Below are positions 35,683-44,388 of a stretch of 58,012 nucleotides of DNA, piece by piece (position 1 is the first letter of the stretch; each line of letters opens with the position of its first letter). This DNA is from an uncultured Pseudomonadota bacterium (lineage in GTDB: Bacteria > Pseudomonadota > Gammaproteobacteria > Steroidobacterales > Steroidobacteraceae). The DNA is taken from positions 1-58,012 of the forward strand of contig CAIMCI010000004.1 in the NCBI GenBank assembly GCA_903839465.1, given 5' to 3'. The translations under genes were made by a program, and so were the position numbers. Under the pieces are notes generated by a model, which saw only the letters and a list, made by a program, of their open reading frames with translations, did no database searches and was not told the origin of the DNA.

Positions 35683-38271
35683 CTACCAGTTGTAGCTTAG
35701 CCGCAGGCCGATCGTCCTCGGCGGCACCACCGTGTACGTGTCGCCGTAGCCGCCGAGGGTCTTGAGATTGGGCACCGAACGGGAGTTGCGCGACGTCACG
35801 CCGAAGCGGTTGGCGAGGTTCGTCCCGAACAGCCCGTAGGTCACGCGGTCCTTCGTGAAATCGAGCGAGCCGTGCAGGAGTCCATAGCCACCGGTGACCG
35901 TCGCCGGACTGATCGCCGGGTTCACGTGCGGGAGCAGGTTGTAGGTGGAGCCGCGATAGTCGGCACCGATATTGCCGGCCAGCTTCGTGCCGCTGCCGAA
36001 CACGGTTGTGTAGTTGACGTTCACGCTGCCGCTCCAGTCCGGCGAGCCAGGCAGGCGATCACCGCTCTGGCCCGCGATGGCCTTCGGATCCGCGATCGGG
36101 GGCGAGAACGGGTTCCCCGGAGTCTGCGGCGCACCGGTAAAGGCCTCGACCGCGAAGTCCTGCGACAGGCGCGCATGCGTGTAGGCAATGCCTATGCCGT
36201 AGGTCAGGCCGGGCAACCCGAGCGGGCCGGTCGATTCGAACTCGAAGCCCTTGGAGACGACTTCCTTCGCGTTGACCACCACCGGGTACTGAATGTACGG
36301 CGTCTGCAAGTCGAGCTGCGGGTCCTTCCAGATGATGTAGAACACGTCGCCGGAGAAATAGAACTGGCCCGACCTGCCCTTGATGCCCACCTCGAAGTTG
36401 TTGTTCGTATCCGACTTGTAGGTCTGCAGTGCCGGATTCTCACCCGTCAGGTAGAAGTACGGGACCGTATCATTCCAGGCTGGATAGGAGTTCGAACCGC
36501 CGCGGCGATAGCCCTGCGACCAGGTGCCGTACGCCTTGTAGGTCGGGCTCAGGTCGTAGGACGTGTTCGCCATGAAGATGGCGCCGTTGTGCGAGTTCGA
36601 GTTATCCGTCTGCTGGTTGATGCCGAAGTTCGGGATGTAGAGCAGCAGGTCGGATTTGAAAGTCTCGCGGAACAGTCGGGTTCCACCCGTGAACTGCCAG
36701 CGGTCGGTGGCATGCCAGGTCAGATTGCCGTAGATCGCCGACTCCTTGTACTTCTGGGAACCGGGGTTGTGCGTCAGCTGCCCGTTCGGCCAGTCGCCAA
36801 CCAGGAACCAGCTCGTCGGCAGACCCGGGTTGGCCGCCAGTTCCTGGGCATAGATGCCCGGGTCGTAGATGTCCTGCGTGAAGGCGCGCGACTGCTGCTC
36901 GAAGTACAGTCCGACGATGTAGTCGAACGTGTTCTTGCCGTTCGACACCAAACGCAATTCCTCGGTCGTGGTCTTGTCGCCGTCGGTCTGCACGTAGGGC
37001 GCAACGAACCGCGGGTTCACCGGCGCGCCGCTGTAATGGTAGCCGCTCGTCCCGTTCAGGATCGGACCGCCCGTGTAGTACGGGGAGTAATTCGGCAGAC
37101 CCAGCAGGTTCGTGGAGCCGTCGAGCAGCGTCTGCGCAGTCGTGCGGCCGTAGGACACGGTTCCGGACAGCGTCGCAAAGCCGAGGTCGTACGAGGGGTC
37201 GACCGAGGTCAGCGTCGTGTTTCGGTGCCAGGGCTCCAGCGTGCGCGCGTTGATCTCATACTTGCCGGTCGCCGGCAGGCTGTGGCCCGGATTCAGCGGC
37301 GTGAGGCTGTAACCGAAATCGGGCGACACGGTCAGGTTGCCGCCGCCGAACGTGTGGTTGTCCTTGGGGCCGCCGACACCTTCCGTGTGGGCGTAGTCGA
37401 ACGAGACGTCCACCTTGAACTCGCTGGACGGCTGAAAGAGCAGCGTGGCGCGGGCGGCCGACGTACGCGTGTAGTTCGCGCCCTTGTCATCGAAGAACAC
37501 CGGCGCACTGGACGCCACGTTCGACGGGTCCGCAAGCACCGGGACACCGGGCCCGTAGTTGCCGCCCTCGCGCGCCAGCACGTTTTTCACGTCGATGAAG
37601 CCCGCGTCGTACTGGTATTTCCCGGCGAGTCGCAAGGCAACCGTCTCGCCCATCGGAATATTCACGGCGCCCACCGCGTCGTAGCTGCTCTTGTCGGCGT
37701 GGCTTACATTCGCGCCACTGCCGGACACGGAGCCACTGAAGACACCGAGCTTGGGCTCGATCGGCACCACCTTCACGGCTCCGGCGAGCGTACCCGCGCC
37801 GTAGAGCGTGCCTTGCGGGCCGCGCAGCACTTCGATGCGCTCGACGTCGAACAGCGGAAGCCCCGGCTCCATCGGCGCATTGCCGAGGTAGGTGCCGACG
37901 GCAGGCTGGAACAGACGCGGCTGGTCGACCTGGCCGCTGGTCTGCGAGACGTTGAGACCCCGCATGATCGGCACCTGCGAGGCGGTGTTGCGGGCACCGG
38001 AATCGATGATCACGAAATTCGGCACCTGCTGGGACAGCGCGGCGATGCTCGTGATGTTGCCGTTCTTCAACGCCTCGCCGCCATAGGCGGAGATGTTGTA
38101 CGGCGCCTTGGAAATACCCTCGTCGCGGCGACTGGCAGTCACGACGATCTCGTCGAGCTCGCCGGTGTCAGCGGCCAATGCTGCGGACCCGTGCAGAATC
38201 AGGCCAATCAGGCCTGCCAGGCTGGTCGCCTTCGAGACATTCGCAAACCGGCTCGCTGAAGCGCTAAGCAT
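35683..38271 (-). CDS. TonB-dependent outer-membrane receptor 2
   Basis: An 862-residue receptor. A signal peptide ends near SAALAAD, then the TonB-box-like ELDEIVVTASRRDEG. The plug has YNISAYGGEALKNGNITSIA and VERIEVLRGPQGTLYGAGTL; the barrel ends GLRLSYNW with the terminal aromatic. The plug region after RGPQGTLYGAGTLAGAV lacks the usual GG-x-I pair seen in receptor 1, and the two receptors are only distantly related. First gene of a four-gene minus-strand run (with carboxymuconolactone-decarboxylase-like, PQQ 3 and aldo/keto reductase), with operator site D about 200 bases upstream. Confidence 0.92.
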   Translation of the reverse strand: MLSASASRFANVSKATSLAGLIGLILHGSAALAADTGELDEIVVTASRRDEGISKAPYNISAYGGEALKNGNITSIAALSQQVPNFVIIDSGARNTASQVPIMRGLNVSQTSGQVDQPRLFQPAVGTYLGNAPMEPGLPLFDVERIEVLRGPQGTLYGAGTLAGAVKVVPIEPKLGVFSGSVSGSGANVSHADKSSYDAVGAVNIPMGETVALRLAGKYQYDAGFIDVKNVLAREGGNYGPGVPVLADPSNVASSAPVFFDDKGANYTRTSAARATLLFQPSSEFKVDVSFDYAHTEGVGGPKDNHTFGGGNLTVSPDFGYSLTPLNPGHSLPATGKYEINARTLEPWHRNTTLTSVDPSYDLGFATLSGTVSYGRTTAQTLLDGSTNLLGLPNYSPYYTGGPILNGTSGYHYSGAPVNPRFVAPYVQTDGDKTTTEELRLVSNGKNTFDYIVGLYFEQQSRAFTQDIYDPGIYAQELAANPGLPTSWFLVGDWPNGQLTHNPGSQKYKESAIYGNLTWHATDRWQFTGGTRLFRETFKSDLLLYIPNFGINQQTDNSNSHNGAIFMANTSYDLSPTYKAYGTWSQGYRRGGSNSYPAWNDTVPYFYLTGENPALQTYKSDTNNNFEVGIKGRSGQFYFSGDVFYIIWKDPQLDLQTPYIQYPVVVNAKEVVSKGFEFESTGPLGLPGLTYGIGIAYTHARLSQDFAVEAFTGAPQTPGNPFSPPIADPKAIAGQSGDRLPGSPDWSGSVNVNYTTVFGSGTKLAGNIGADYRGSTYNLLPHVNPAISPATVTGGYGLLHGSLDFTKDRVTYGLFGTNLANRFGVTSRNSRSVPNLKTLGGYGDTYTVVPPRTIGLRLSYNW

Positions 38272-38832
38272 TTTCCAACCTCACTGTCTGGATTCCGACC
38301 TATAGATGACGAGCCCGCACGACGGCCTGGTATCTGCCTGCTGGCCGACCAACGCCGGGGCGTTCGCGGTAGGCCGCCTAGGCAGGTGCCCGCTGACTTT
38401 CTTGTCACACAACCAAATTCCGTTACATCGGACGCTAAGCGCCAACGTACGCGATGTCAACGTGTTTTTGAATGATTAATTAACAGCACGAACCCGGACT
38501 GTGTATCCGTTGCATGAGCGCAACGCAACACGCCAGGCAAGGGCCCGCAAGCGGCACATTGCGGCTAATTTATAGCGCATCGCAGCATTGGCTCGCGTCG
38601 CGGGCCACGCGTGCAGGAGCTCGCCTGCGCTGGCATTTTCGCAACGACAACACCGTCACCAGGTGTCGAAGCGTGTCCAAGGGGCTGCGTCGGCGCGCCG
38701 CAGCGCGAACCGATTGAATCGCTGAGCAGTTACCTGCCGAGCGGTTCTCGGAGTGGCTTTGCGGACCGGGCGCGAACGACCGTCGTGGCCAGCGTCAGCC
38801 CGTCCTGCGGGCTGATGCTTGTGTGGCTGCCC
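38272..38832. other. Promoter region of TonB receptor 2 and gap after the sulfotransferase
   Basis: A 561-base gap. Operator site D lies at 38468-38485 in an AT-rich patch. The rest shows no credible gene; short plus-strand frames have no homology and no ribosome-binding site. Confidence 0.45.
38468..38485. promoter_or_regulatory. Operator site D upstream of TonB receptor 2
   Basis: TTGAATGATTAATTAACA keeps the TTGAATGA half and the AATTAA half of the consensus. It is 197 bases from the receptor start, farther than the other sites. Confidence 0.55.
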
Positions 38833-40263
38833 TCACGCCCGGTCCGGATCGATCCCTGCCACCTCGAGTACGGCGAGCAACGGCGCCAGGTGCTTGGCGT
38901 AACGCCGCCAGCGCCCGGCCGCGGTCCGGTAGATCGGCCGTCGGACCTGCGCTGCGCTGGCGGTAGCCGACGCGCTGGGATTGTCCTCGATCCGCAGCAT
39001 CGCCTGCGACCACTCCACGCCCAGATGAGCCGCCACACGTGGTCCGTGCGTGCCCGGGGATTCGACGAAGTCCTCGTAGCCAACCTCTAGCAGCTGATCG
39101 CCAGTGCTCGCCTTCCAGTGCGCCATCAGCTTGCGGTAGCCCACGTAGTAGCGACCGAGTTCAGCGAGGTCGTAGCTGAACGGATAGGCGCTTCCGAACA
39201 GCGTCGAGTACATCGCGAGGCAGTTGTCCGCCGGCGAGCGCGCCAGCAGGACGACACGCGCGCCGGGCAGCGTCAGTCGAATGGCGCCGACGTAGAGATA
39301 GTTGAAGGGCAGCTTCTCGAGCACCAGTCGTCGGCCGCGGGCATCCCGTGCGCGCCGGGCGTAGGACTGCCCGACACGCGCCGGATCCGCGCCGGCGAAG
39401 CGCAGGAATACATCCGGTTCGTCCTGCGGTGCGCCCTCGACCAGCGCCTGCAGCAAATTGTCGGTCTCGCCGTTGGACGCCACAGCCTCGTTCCCGGTCA
39501 GGACGCGCTCGATCAGCGTCGTGCCGGAGCGGGGCATGCCGAGTATGAAACCGTGCTCGATCGCTTGCAGCGGCGGGGCATGAGCAAGGCGCTTCGCATC
39601 GAAAACCTCGGTGATCCGCGCCAGTTTCCACAGGTCCCGACCCACATCGTAGTCCAGCGCACGCCGACGGTGCTGGGCCCCGGTCGCGAAGGCGTGAAAC
39701 GCCGCATCGTAGTCGCCCAGATCGTCGAGTTCCTTGCCCAGCGCATAGTGCAGCAGGACGAGTGCCCGCCCATCCTTCGTCGTCGCAAGGCGCCGCCGCA
39801 GGTCGTCGACATGATTGGCCTGCACCGTCTGCTTGCGCACTTCCGAACGCAACAGCGCCGCCTGGAACTGGCTGGGGTCGAGCGCGAGTGCACGATCGCA
39901 GGCGCTCGCGGACTCGTCGAACCGGCCCAGGGTGCGCTCGGCGGAGGCCAGGTTGTACCAGGCCGCCGCATCGGCGGGATGGATGCGGACGATCTGCGCG
40001 TACAGTTCGCACGCAATCTCGTGCGCCCCGAGCCGGAACGCCTCAAACGCCATTGCGTCGAGGTCCACGGGCTGACCACCCGGCAGACGCATCACGGCCT
40101 CGAGTTCCGCGAGTGCCTGGGCGCGCCCGCCGGATTCGGACAGCGCATGAATCCAGCTGACGTGCTCGACCGACTTGACCTTCAACGAGCGGGCCGCCGC
40201 GGCGAGGCGCTGCAGCGCCACGGCGCCCGCCGGCGGCTGAGCAGTTAAGCCTGGCCCGCTCAT
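38833..40263 (-). CDS. TPR-sulfotransferase fusion protein
   Basis: A 476-residue cytoplasmic protein. Residues about 40-210 form tetratricopeptide repeats (ELYAQIVRIHPADAAAWYNL and ASACDRALALDPSQFQAALL). Residues 238-470 are a PAPS-dependent sulfotransferase domain with the 5'-phosphosulfate loop FILGMPRSGTTLIERVL (242-249), the 3'-phosphate loop VVLLARSPADNCLAMY and a C-terminal YRTAAGRWRRYAKHLAPLL. Sulfation of a hydroxyl is expected; use in a catabolic operon is unusual. It is the last gene of a minus-strand run with the ALDH, CoA ligase 1 and a secreted NTF2-like protein. Confidence 0.87.
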   Translation of the reverse strand: MSGPGLTAQPPAGAVALQRLAAAARSLKVKSVEHVSWIHALSESGGRAQALAELEAVMRLPGGQPVDLDAMAFEAFRLGAHEIACELYAQIVRIHPADAAAWYNLASAERTLGRFDESASACDRALALDPSQFQAALLRSEVRKQTVQANHVDDLRRRLATTKDGRALVLLHYALGKELDDLGDYDAAFHAFATGAQHRRRALDYDVGRDLWKLARITEVFDAKRLAHAPPLQAIEHGFILGMPRSGTTLIERVLTGNEAVASNGETDNLLQALVEGAPQDEPDVFLRFAGADPARVGQSYARRARDARGRRLVLEKLPFNYLYVGAIRLTLPGARVVLLARSPADNCLAMYSTLFGSAYPFSYDLAELGRYYVGYRKLMAHWKASTGDQLLEVGYEDFVESPGTHGPRVAAHLGVEWSQAMLRIEDNPSASATASAAQVRRPIYRTAAGRWRRYAKHLAPLLAVLEVAGIDPDRA

Positions 40264-40350
40264 GAGTCCCCTTGAGCCGTCACGATCGCCTCACCGCAGG
40301 CCAACCACACGAAGGTCGGGTCGAGCTTACCGGACGGTGCCGCGCGGCAG

Positions 40351-40848
40351 CTAATTCAGGTTGCCGCTGCTCCAGTGCTCGCGGATGACCTTCCAGCTAT
40401 TGCCACGCTTTTGCCACACGCTCAGCACGCGGGCCTCCTGCGCCGGGCTGCCCTCGCCCGCCTCGCACGTGAACACCGTGAACTCCGCGGCAAGATTGCC
40501 GGAATGGACTATCGGGTCGCGCCGCGACTCCGTGCAGCGCCCGGTCCGGCTGGCATCGACCATCGCGATCAGTGCCGGCATCCCGCGCGCGGCGTTCGGC
40601 AATCCCTCGCCCGTGGCCACGGCCTCCGGCCAGAAGAAGTGCTTGGCCAGTTCTTCGGCCGGCGCATGCCGCGCCTCGAGTTCCTGATACTTCGCCACGC
40701 TCTTGGTGAGTGCCTCCTCGATCGCGGCCGCTTGCTTGCCGTCGGCGGGCTCCGCGCCAAGCGCCGTGCTGGCAACGATACCGCCGAGCATCGCAACACC
40801 CAGCACCGCTCCCGCGCCCCACCTTACCAACGCACTTCGCTTCTTCAT
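40351..40848 (-). CDS. Secreted NTF2/SnoaL-like protein
   Basis: A 165-residue NTF2-fold protein with a signal peptide (MKKRSALVRWGAGAVLGVAM to STALGAEP). HFFWPEAVATGEGLPNAARG, NLAAEFTVFTCEAGEG and ARVLSVWQKRGNSWKVIREH match NTF2-like protein 1 at 14190-14618. ATG 40848 follows AGGAG. It lies between CoA ligase 1 and the sulfotransferase. A secreted member in a degradation operon could bind or isomerise the substrate, but no catalytic residues can be assigned. Confidence 0.75.
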   Translation of the reverse strand: MKKRSALVRWGAGAVLGVAMLGGIVASTALGAEPADGKQAAAIEEALTKSVAKYQELEARHAPAEELAKHFFWPEAVATGEGLPNAARGMPALIAMVDASRTGRCTESRRDPIVHSGNLAAEFTVFTCEAGEGSPAQEARVLSVWQKRGNSWKVIREHWSSGNLN

Positions 40849-40926
40849 GCTCTGCTCCTGTAGTTGACGGTCATCGCGATTGGCAACCCGTGTCGGGTTC
40901 GCCACGACATCGCCGTCCGGATCGAA

Positions 40927-42510
40927 TCACTGCTGCGCAGCAGCGCGATACTCATCCCGAAGCTTGCGCTTGAACAGCTTGCCCGTTGGCTCGCGCGGCA
41001 GCTCCGCGCGAAAGTCGATCTGGCGTGGGAGCTTGATCCGGGAGAGTTTCGGGCCCAGCCACTCGGTGATCTGCGCGGCCAGCGCGGGCCCCGCATCGGC
41101 CATGTCCTTCGGCTGCACCACCGCCACCACGCGCTCGCCCATCTCCGCATCCGGCGCGCCAATCACGGCCACATCCAGCACCTTCGGGTGCATGATGATC
41201 AGGTTCTCTATCTCCTGCGGGTAGATGTTCACGCCGCCCGAGATGATCATGAAGCTCTTGCGATCGGTGAGGTAGAGGTAGCCTTCCTCGTCGAGCCAGC
41301 CGATATCACCGACCGTCGCCCAGCCGTGCTTGTTGTAGGCCTCGCGCGTCTTCTCCGGCTCGTTGTGGTAGCAGAACTTGTTCGGGCTATCAAAGTACAC
41401 GTGGCCTTCGGTGCGCGGTGCCACCTCGTTGCCGCTCTCGTCGCAGATGTGCAAGATGCCCACCCGGGCGCGGCCGACCGACCCTGGGTGAGTCAGGGAT
41501 TCGGCGGCCTTGATGAACGTGGTGCCGTGACCTTCGGAGGCGGCGTAGTACTCGACGATCGCCGCACCCCACCACTCGATCATCGCCTGCTTCACCGGTA
41601 TCGGGCACGGTGCTGCGGCGTGCACTGCGGTCCGGAGCGAGCTCAGGTCGTACTTTCGGCGTACGGCCTCCGGCAGCACCAGGAGCCGGATGAAGTGCGT
41701 CGGTACCCACTGGCTGTCGGTGATGTGGTACTTCTCGATCATCGCGAGCGCCGCCTCGGCGTCGAATTTCTCCATCACCACGACCGTGCCGCCGAGACGA
41801 TGCGTCGCCATCGAGAATCGCACCGGCGCTGCGTGGTACATCGGCGCCGGCGACAGATACACCGATTCGGAACTCCAGCCGAACAGCGCCGCCGAGACCT
41901 TCGTCGTCACCCAGTGTTCGCCGTCGATGGCGGGGTTCTCCGGCAGTCCGATGTCGACTCCCTTCGGCCTGCCGGTGGTGCCGGACGAATACATCATGTC
42001 GGTACCGGCCCGCTGGTCCGCAATGGGCGCGGCGGGCATGGCCGCCAGGGCCGCATCCAGATCGAGCGGCCCGGAGGCCCCGAATCGCAACTGTGCGACC
42101 TGCGGCGAAAGTTCGCGCACGGCATCCAGCACACTCGCCAGGCCCTGGTAGCCCAGCAACAGCTTCGTGCCGCTGTCGCGCAAGATAAAGTCGATTTCCG
42201 CTGCCGTCAGTCGGTAGGACAGCGTGACGTAGACGAGTCCCGCACGCTGCGCACCCCAGGTCAGCACGAGATACAGCGGGTGGTTGTCGAGACAGATCGC
42301 CACCGCGTCGCCGATCTGAAGGCCCTGCGCACGGTACAGCTGCGCTGCACGGTTGCTCAGCGTATCGAGCTCGCCGTACGTGATCACCTGCCCGGATTCA
42401 CCCATGATGATCGCAGGCTTGGCGGGATTGCGCGCGGCGTGACAGCACGGGTGATAGCCAGCGCCACATAGGCCATTTTGCATGTTGCCGTACTCCGGGT
42501 TCAGTCCCAT
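40927..42510 (-). CDS. Acyl-CoA ligase 1 (AMP-binding, ANL family)
   Basis: A 527-residue adenylate-forming ligase that activates a carboxylic acid to its CoA thioester. The P-loop MMYSSGTTGRPKGV is at about residues 172-185. The second motif is YYAASEGHGTTF, the hinge YLYLTDRKSFMIISGGVNIY, and the C-terminal catalytic Lys lies in LPREPTGKLFKRKLRDEY. ATG 42510 follows GGGGAG. It is paralogous to 46576-48162, nearly identical in the C-terminal third. It lies just downstream of the ALDH that would supply its acid; site E controls the run. Confidence 0.9.
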   Translation of the reverse strand: MGLNPEYGNMQNGLCGAGYHPCCHAARNPAKPAIIMGESGQVITYGELDTLSNRAAQLYRAQGLQIGDAVAICLDNHPLYLVLTWGAQRAGLVYVTLSYRLTAAEIDFILRDSGTKLLLGYQGLASVLDAVRELSPQVAQLRFGASGPLDLDAALAAMPAAPIADQRAGTDMMYSSGTTGRPKGVDIGLPENPAIDGEHWVTTKVSAALFGWSSESVYLSPAPMYHAAPVRFSMATHRLGGTVVVMEKFDAEAALAMIEKYHITDSQWVPTHFIRLLVLPEAVRRKYDLSSLRTAVHAAAPCPIPVKQAMIEWWGAAIVEYYAASEGHGTTFIKAAESLTHPGSVGRARVGILHICDESGNEVAPRTEGHVYFDSPNKFCYHNEPEKTREAYNKHGWATVGDIGWLDEEGYLYLTDRKSFMIISGGVNIYPQEIENLIIMHPKVLDVAVIGAPDAEMGERVVAVVQPKDMADAGPALAAQITEWLGPKLSRIKLPRQIDFRAELPREPTGKLFKRKLRDEYRAAAQQ

Positions 42511-42606
42511 AACGCTCCCCAAGCATCGAATCGTGCTGGCGCCAGCGACGCCCTGAATCGCCGCGTGCGTAAGCCCGATGCGCGTCCTCGATCTAGGCCC
42601 GTGGCG

Positions 42607-44034
42607 CTAGGCGACCGGTTTGCGGCTGCGCATGATTGTCTGGGCACTCGTGTACTCGAGCAGGCCCTCGAGTCCGCCTTCCACGCCGATACCCGATTGC
42701 TTCATCCCGCCGAACGCCGCAAACGGCGACAGGACCTGGCGCTCGTTGATCCACACCGTCCCGCTGTTGAACCGCCGCGCCAGCGCCTCTGCGGCATCGG
42801 CGTCCTTGCCCCAGACCGAGCCCGCCAGGCCAAACTCGGTCGCGTTCACGCGGGCAACCACCTCGTCGAGACTGGAATAGCGCAGCAGCGGCAGCACCGG
42901 ACCGAACTGTTCCTCCTGGACAATGCGACTGTGCTCGGGCGGGTTATCGATGATCGTGACCGGTACGAAATAGCCCGGTCCAGCGTGAGGCTCGCCGCCC
43001 AGGGCGATCCGGTAACCCTGGTCCTTCGCATCCCGGATCAGTTCGAGCACGCGCCGGTACTGCGGCGCGTTATTGATCGGGCCGAGCTGGGTGCCTTCGG
43101 CTGCGCCATCGCCAATGCGCACGGTCCTCGCATAGGCGACGAAAGCATCGCGGAAGCGATCGTAGATGTCCTGGTGGACATAGACGCGCTTGGCCGCGGT
43201 GCACACCTGGCCATTGTTGAGAAACGCGGACCAGAAAACCTGCTCGGCCACCTTCTCGACGTCAACGTCCGGCAGTACCACGGCCGCGTCGTTGCCACCG
43301 AGTTCGAGCGTCACGCGCTTGAGCGTCTGCGCGGCTGAGGCCATCACGCGCCGGCCGGTGTGCGTGGAACCGGTGAAGCTGATCTTGTCGAATCCCGGAT
43401 GCGAGGTCATCCACGGGCCCAGCTCGTCCCCGCCCGACACGATGTTGAGCACGCCGGGTGGCAGTATCTGGGCGGCGAGCTCGCCGAACTTGAGCGTCGT
43501 GAGCGGGGTAAAGGGCGATGGCTTGAGCACCACGGTGTTGCCCGTGAGCAGCGCCGGCGGGAGCTTGTTCATCGCGACGAACAACGGGTAGTTCCACGGC
43601 GCGATCGCACCGACGACGCCGAGCGGCACGTGTCGCGTCTCGCTGAAGCGCTCGTCGGTGTCCTCGTTGACGGTCACGGGCGGGTTGAGTGCGATGTAGG
43701 CCTGCAACCAGTAGCCAGATCCCATGACTTCGATGGCGGCTTCCTGGGCAGGCTTGCCCTGCTCGGCCGTGAGCAGGCGGCCGAGCCCCTCGGCGTTGGC
43801 GAACACGGCGTCGCCCAGCTCCTTGAGCCGCGCCTTGCGCTCCGCAATCGGCATCGCGGCCCAGGCCGGGAACGCCCGACGCGCGGCAGCAACGGCGCGG
43901 TCTAGGTCTGCAGACGTCGCTTGCGGGGCGCGCCCGATGACGGCTCCGTTCGCAGGATTGCGCACTTCAAAAGCGGCGCCGGCCGCTTCGAGCTTGCCGT
44001 CGATGAGCATGCGGTAGTCGTTCGTGAAGTCCAC
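42607..44034 (-). CDS. NAD(P)-dependent aldehyde dehydrogenase
   Basis: A 475-residue ALDH-superfamily enzyme oxidising an aldehyde to a carboxylate. The general base Glu244 is in VTLELGGND and the nucleophile Cys278 in NNGQVCTAAKR; GVVGAIAPWNYPLFVAM and SFTGSTHTGRRV are NAD-binding motifs. GTG 44034 with AGGGG upstream is a better start than the ATG at 44010, which lacks a ribosome site. First gene of a minus-strand run with CoA ligase 1, NTF2-like and sulfotransferase genes. It would link aldehydes from the PQQ or amine dehydrogenases to the ligase. Confidence 0.92.
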   Translation of the reverse strand: MDFTNDYRMLIDGKLEAAGAAFEVRNPANGAVIGRAPQATSADLDRAVAAARRAFPAWAAMPIAERKARLKELGDAVFANAEGLGRLLTAEQGKPAQEAAIEVMGSGYWLQAYIALNPPVTVNEDTDERFSETRHVPLGVVGAIAPWNYPLFVAMNKLPPALLTGNTVVLKPSPFTPLTTLKFGELAAQILPPGVLNIVSGGDELGPWMTSHPGFDKISFTGSTHTGRRVMASAAQTLKRVTLELGGNDAAVVLPDVDVEKVAEQVFWSAFLNNGQVCTAAKRVYVHQDIYDRFRDAFVAYARTVRIGDGAAEGTQLGPINNAPQYRRVLELIRDAKDQGYRIALGGEPHAGPGYFVPVTIIDNPPEHSRIVQEEQFGPVLPLLRYSSLDEVVARVNATEFGLAGSVWGKDADAAEALARRFNSGTVWINERQVLSPFAAFGGMKQSGIGVEGGLEGLLEYTSAQTIMRSRKPVA

Positions 44035-44140
44035 TGTGTCCCCTTTCGTGCACGCACAGCCCCGTTCGCGCGGGCCGCGCCAGGTTACCGCTCGGCGGTC
44101 CAGGACGACCGTGGTGGCCGAACAATCCGTGTGGCACCGA

Positions 44141-44158
44141 CTGATCGTTCAATTAATT
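44141..44158. promoter_or_regulatory. Operator site E upstream of ALDH
   Basis: CTGATCGTTCAATTAATT matches the consensus at about 15 of 18 positions, including the whole TCAATTAA half. It lies 107 bases from the ALDH start. Confidence 0.6.
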
Positions 44159-44276
44159 TTAGAATGGTAGTCCACTCGCCGGCGTCCGTCTACCGATTTC
44201 TCGCGGTTTTTGCCCGAAAATGGCGCACTACGGCAGAACCGGCGATCGTATTTCCGTTCGCTTTCGCACGCATTGT

Positions 44277-44294
44277 TTGATTAGGCATTTAATC
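44277..44294. promoter_or_regulatory. Operator site F upstream of acyl-CoA dehydrogenase
   Basis: TTGATTAGGCATTTAATC keeps TTGATT and CATTTAAT; the centre is altered. It lies 95 bases before ATG 44389. Confidence 0.55.
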
Positions 44295-44388
44295 GCCGTC
44301 AAGACGCTGCTACACTCGTTCTGACCGGCTCGGACATGGGACGAAATTCCGTCCGGCGCACGCGCAACCACACCATCGAGGACTAGCC

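Larger units (their letters stand above)
44035..44388. other. Divergent promoter region between ALDH and acyl-CoA dehydrogenase
   Basis: Contains two operator-like sites, E (44141-44158) near the ALDH side and F (44277-44294) near the acyl-CoA dehydrogenase side, 119 bases apart. Otherwise no gene was seen. Confidence 0.6.

Noticed and set aside
35872-38259. 795-codon plus-strand frame antisense to TonB receptor 2
   Set aside because: It is the complement of a GC-rich real gene. Composition is Arg/Val/His-rich with no motifs, while the minus strand has a complete receptor with signal peptide and terminal Trp.
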